64,000 nt of DNA from Hymenobacter sp. YIM 151858-1 (GTDB lineage Bacteria > Bacteroidota > Bacteroidia > Cytophagales > Hymenobacteraceae): NCBI RefSeq assembly GCF_025979705.1, contig NZ_CP110138.1, positions 1-64,000 on the forward strand, written 5' to 3'. The notes beneath the pieces were generated by a model. That model was given only the letters and a program-made list of their open reading frames with translations. It searched no databases and was not told the DNA's origin. Below, one piece after another: positions 61,681-64,000 of this stretch. Each line of letters starts with the position of its first letter. The first letter of the stretch is position 1. The position numbers and the translations under genes were made by a program.

Positions 61681-63269
61681 CAGGCAGGTTGCGAATTGAG
61701 CGTATAGCGGGGACGAATTTTTTGAAGCAGGTAAGCGTCGCTCAGTTGCGTGTAGAAGCCTATTTGCCGGAGTTTGTACTTAAGGGCTTCCACGTTCTGG
61801 CTGAATGCCTGATGAGTGCGCAGGTCGGAGTCCTGAAAGCGGGGCAGGCTCAGGCCATTGATGACAAGCCCGTAGCGCTGATGTAGATGCTCTGTGAATT
61901 CTTCGATGGAAACCGCCGTGCTGTAGTAAGTGTCGGCAGCATCATCGGCGCGCAGAACGCTGATTTGGACCAGCGCCTCAAGCAGCCGGGTACCCAGCAC
62001 GAAGCGACGTTTGTGGCGCCGGCTTTTGCCTTGGGCCAGCATGCCGTTTTCCGTGTTCTTTAGCAAAAGCGAATCCAGCAGGTTCGTATGGTAAAGCTGA
62101 TGGAAAGCGCCGCGCACGTACAAGAACACGGCCATGTAGCGGTTTATGTCGTCCGTTTCCAAAGCCACCAGGTCATCCAGTGTCTTGTGAAGTTCGGGCG
62201 GAGTGCCTTTGTACACTTCGTTTAGTTGCTGACGGCAATGCGCCATAAAACCAGGCTCCTGCTCACTGATAGCAGTTACTGCCCGTTTCAGTCGCTCGGC
62301 AGCAGGTAGGTCACGGGCGTCAAAAGGCAGGGCAGCCAAGCTGTTGTTGATGGCAAATACTGCGCGTATGTAATCGGGAAGGCTATTGTAGAACTGGGTG
62401 GCATCTTCCATCGCCAACTGGCCAGCTGCACTATCAGGCTCTTCCGTCACATCTAGCACAATATCAAGTGGGCGCTCAGGTGGGAGAGCACCAGTACTCA
62501 CCAGTTCTGGCACGTAGCGGATAAGACGCAGCAGATATAAGCTGAGGTGAAACCCAGTCAGCGTTTTTAGATAGTCCAGTAGCACGTGCCGAGGGATTAC
62601 ACCCCGGTATTGCAACAGTCGATGCACATCATCGCAGTAGATGGTTGCTTCTTCGGGCAGAAGAGGACCTATTTTATCGAAGACTGGTTTGGCGTCGCCC
62701 GTGGCATCAGGCTGGGATTTCTGCACGACATCAATCATGCGGAGCAAACCCAGCGAGTCAATATCAAGCAGCTGGCTAGGACTTACGGTGCTAGATGTTT
62801 TATCCCAACCTTCACTCAGGTAGTTCTGCAACTCCTCGCGAACCGCTGGCCGCACTGACAGCATCGAGTAAACCTGGTCAGCTGAGTTGTAGTCGCGAGT
62901 GTTCTTCTGGTTGCGGATTCGGTAGCTAAAGAGGTGGATAGGCTTTAGAGATGTGAAAGTCTCTTTGTCAGGGCCTTGCCCCCGGTAAACCATGTCCATT
63001 AGGTTGGCCCGTAGCCAGCCGCGCACTGCCAGCGGGTTCTCGCGGATGCCACTGGCTTGGCCTGCTGCTTCCATGTCGGCAAATACCTGCATCAACTCCT
63101 TTTCTCCCACTTGCTTATTGGCCTGGCTCACCCGGCTTCTGGTGCGCCCGCCGTTGTGTTTAAGCAGCACATACAAGTTTACCAGCGTACGGTCCAGATT
63201 AATTTGCTTCGCATCAATGAAGAATATCTGCTCGTTGCGAAACGGCAGCTTGGGCATCTTAATAGCCAT
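61680..63269 (-). CDS. dptG: DptG-like protein of the defence operon
   Basis: The 529-residue protein is helical and begins MAIKMPKLPFRNEQIFFID. A central segment GVIPRHVLLDYLKTLTGFHL followed by SLYLLRLIRYVPEL looks like a conserved core. There is no nuclease or ATPase signature. Its place between the DptF-like and DptH-like genes, and its general length, fit DptG. I rely on order and general similarity rather than a diagnostic motif. It starts 12 bases after the upstream gene and is coupled to dptH. Confidence 0.5.
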   Translation of the reverse strand: MAIKMPKLPFRNEQIFFIDAKQINLDRTLVNLYVLLKHNGGRTRSRVSQANKQVGEKELMQVFADMEAAGQASGIRENPLAVRGWLRANLMDMVYRGQGPDKETFTSLKPIHLFSYRIRNQKNTRDYNSADQVYSMLSVRPAVREELQNYLSEGWDKTSSTVSPSQLLDIDSLGLLRMIDVVQKSQPDATGDAKPVFDKIGPLLPEEATIYCDDVHRLLQYRGVIPRHVLLDYLKTLTGFHLSLYLLRLIRYVPELVSTGALPPERPLDIVLDVTEEPDSAAGQLAMEDATQFYNSLPDYIRAVFAINNSLAALPFDARDLPAAERLKRAVTAISEQEPGFMAHCRQQLNEVYKGTPPELHKTLDDLVALETDDINRYMAVFLYVRGAFHQLYHTNLLDSLLLKNTENGMLAQGKSRRHKRRFVLGTRLLEALVQISVLRADDAADTYYSTAVSIEEFTEHLHQRYGLVINGLSLPRFQDSDLRTHQAFSQNVEALKYKLRQIGFYTQLSDAYLLQKIRPRYTLNSQPA

Positions 63270-63281
63270 AGAGCGGGCAAA

Positions 63282-64000
63282 TTAGGCGGATAGCGCTGGT
63301 TGAGTGAACAGTTTCTTCTGCACCACAATCTTGTTATGGGGGTCAGCTTCTACTGTGTAATAGTCCCGGTGGTCACCCGTTACCAGCACCTGCCGGTAGG
63401 GCATGTTGGCCAGCAGGTTTTTGAAGAGCTGCAATTCCAGGAATCGACCCTTCATATCATTGAGCGAAGGCTGGTAGCCTGCGCCGATATAAGTCAATAG
63501 CTCGAATAGGTCCAGGGAAATTTCCATTGACACGTGTGGCAGTGTCAGGTGACGGAATACCAGGCGGTCAGGAAAATACTCGAGGTATTCCGTTCGCTTA
63601 GGTGGTACGCCAAGCCGAAGTTCAAAATCTGTAAGGGCGAATAGGCGATAAGTCATTGCCACATTGTCTTTCTCACCCACCGATAGTACCAAATATTGCT
63701 CACTTATAAGCCTATTGGGGCATCGTTCCAGAATGGCAATGGCGTGCGCAATGCTCATTCGTAGCTTCTGCAACTCCTCCTTCTGCTCTGTTTCGGAAGC
63801 CAGTAGAACTTTAGCGAATTGACCTACTGCCCGGTAGGGCAACCGTAAATCGGAGTCGAAGCGGCCCTCAAAGTATTGATGACGGGCCAGGAGCCGGTGT
63901 AAAGGGCGCTGCGGCGGGAGCTTGTCATCATCGGTCCAGGTATCGCGAAGTGCTATTTTTTCGCGCTCTAACCAGCTTAACAAGTTGCCTTCCCGCTGAC
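63282..64000 (-). CDS. dptF: C-terminal part of a DptF-like protein, cut by the window edge
   Basis: The frame stays open to base 64000. The apparent start at 63983 is a TTG inside this frame, so the gene clearly continues outside the window. The visible 239 or so residues include LHRLLARHQYFEGRFD, then VSMEISLDLFELLTYIGAGY and LELQLFKNLLANMPY. These fit the C-terminal part of DptF as I remember it, and the position before DptG- and DptH-like genes agrees. The ATPase part of DptF would lie outside the window and cannot be checked. Confidence 0.45.
   Translation of the reverse strand, partial: QREGNLLSWLEREKIALRDTWTDDDKLPPQRPLHRLLARHQYFEGRFDSDLRLPYRAVGQFAKVLLASETEQKEELQKLRMSIAHAIAILERCPNRLISEQYLVLSVGEKDNVAMTYRLFALTDFELRLGVPPKRTEYLEYFPDRLVFRHLTLPHVSMEISLDLFELLTYIGAGYQPSLNDMKGRFLELQLFKNLLANMPYRQVLVTGDHRDYYTVEADPHNKIVVQKKLFTQPALSA

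Noticed and set aside
1-64000. Insertion sequences, integrases, tRNA or rRNA genes
   Set aside because: No transposase or recombinase motifs, no terminal inverted repeats flanking a gene block, and no tRNA- or rRNA-like sequence were noticed on either strand.

Overview
The window looks like a large conjugative plasmid, or a plasmid-derived region, from a high-GC member of the Bacteroidota, probably a Hymenobacter-like Cytophagales. The evidence is a Bacteroidota-type (Tra of CTnDOT style) type IV secretion operon, a DUF5712-type relaxase, a CzcA fused to its own outer-membrane channel, and DUF6428/DUF6660-type accessory proteins of metal loci. A Rep_3 initiator with an iteron origin and a parA locus show that the replicon is, or recently was, a plasmid. 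All family names come from reading the protein sequences; no database search was run.

Layout. 0.7-12.0 kb (minus strand): conjugation operon TraE-F-G-J-lipoprotein-K-N-M-VirB5-like-O-lipoprotein, bracketed by two paralogous small proteins (723-1088 and 12246-12632). 12.7-15.6 kb: a Toprim/primase-like protein and an orphan VbhA-like antitoxin. 15.6-18.1 kb: a SigZ-type ECF sigma factor with a Cys-rich tail, an FRG-domain protein and a 22-residue Cys-rich peptide that shares a 27-bp promoter-like element with the sigma gene. 18.4-22.3 kb: arsenic operon (arsR, DUF6428, metallophosphoesterase, arsN, acr3, arsC) under a tandem palindromic operator. 22.8-25.5 kb: small unknown genes. 25.5-34.2 kb: Zn/Cd/Co efflux locus (P-type ATPase, Fur-type regulator, CzcB, CzcA-CzcC fusion, DUF6660). 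34.3-37.0 kb: an unknown protein and umuDC. 37.2-41.6 kb: candidate leading region with ArdC antirestriction protein, several small proteins, two duplicated promoter regions and very long perfect inverted repeats. 41.7-43.3 kb: hipBA toxin-antitoxin. 43.5-47.4 kb: rep, oriV iterons, parA with partner, an 8-bp-periodic centromere-like array and an oriT candidate. 47.4-51.3 kb: MobC-like protein, relaxase and VirD4 coupling protein. 51.4-53.0 kb: VbhA-like/Fic pair. 53.0-64.0 kb: a lower-GC defence island with a RES-like protein, a VRR-NUC-like nuclease and an operon resembling dptF-dptG-dptH followed by a small protein and a PD-(D/E)XK nuclease; the first gene runs off the right edge.

How the parts work together. 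Rep, iterons and ParA maintain the plasmid. MobC, relaxase and coupling protein process DNA for the VirB-like channel. ArdC, UmuDC and the ImmA-like protease probably help establishment in a new host. HipBA and Fic/VbhA are addiction or stress modules. The metal and arsenic operons are the selectable cargo, and the right-hand island is anti-phage or anti-plasmid cargo. An 18-bp direct-repeat motif (two CTAAC boxes 11 bp apart) recurs upstream of the tra operon, inside oriV and upstream of the mob operon, suggesting one plasmid-wide regulator.

The most novel signals are the sigma factor/Cys-peptide pair with its duplicated promoter element, the octameric array upstream of parA, the three-site operator, and the Dpt-like operon with an extra nuclease.
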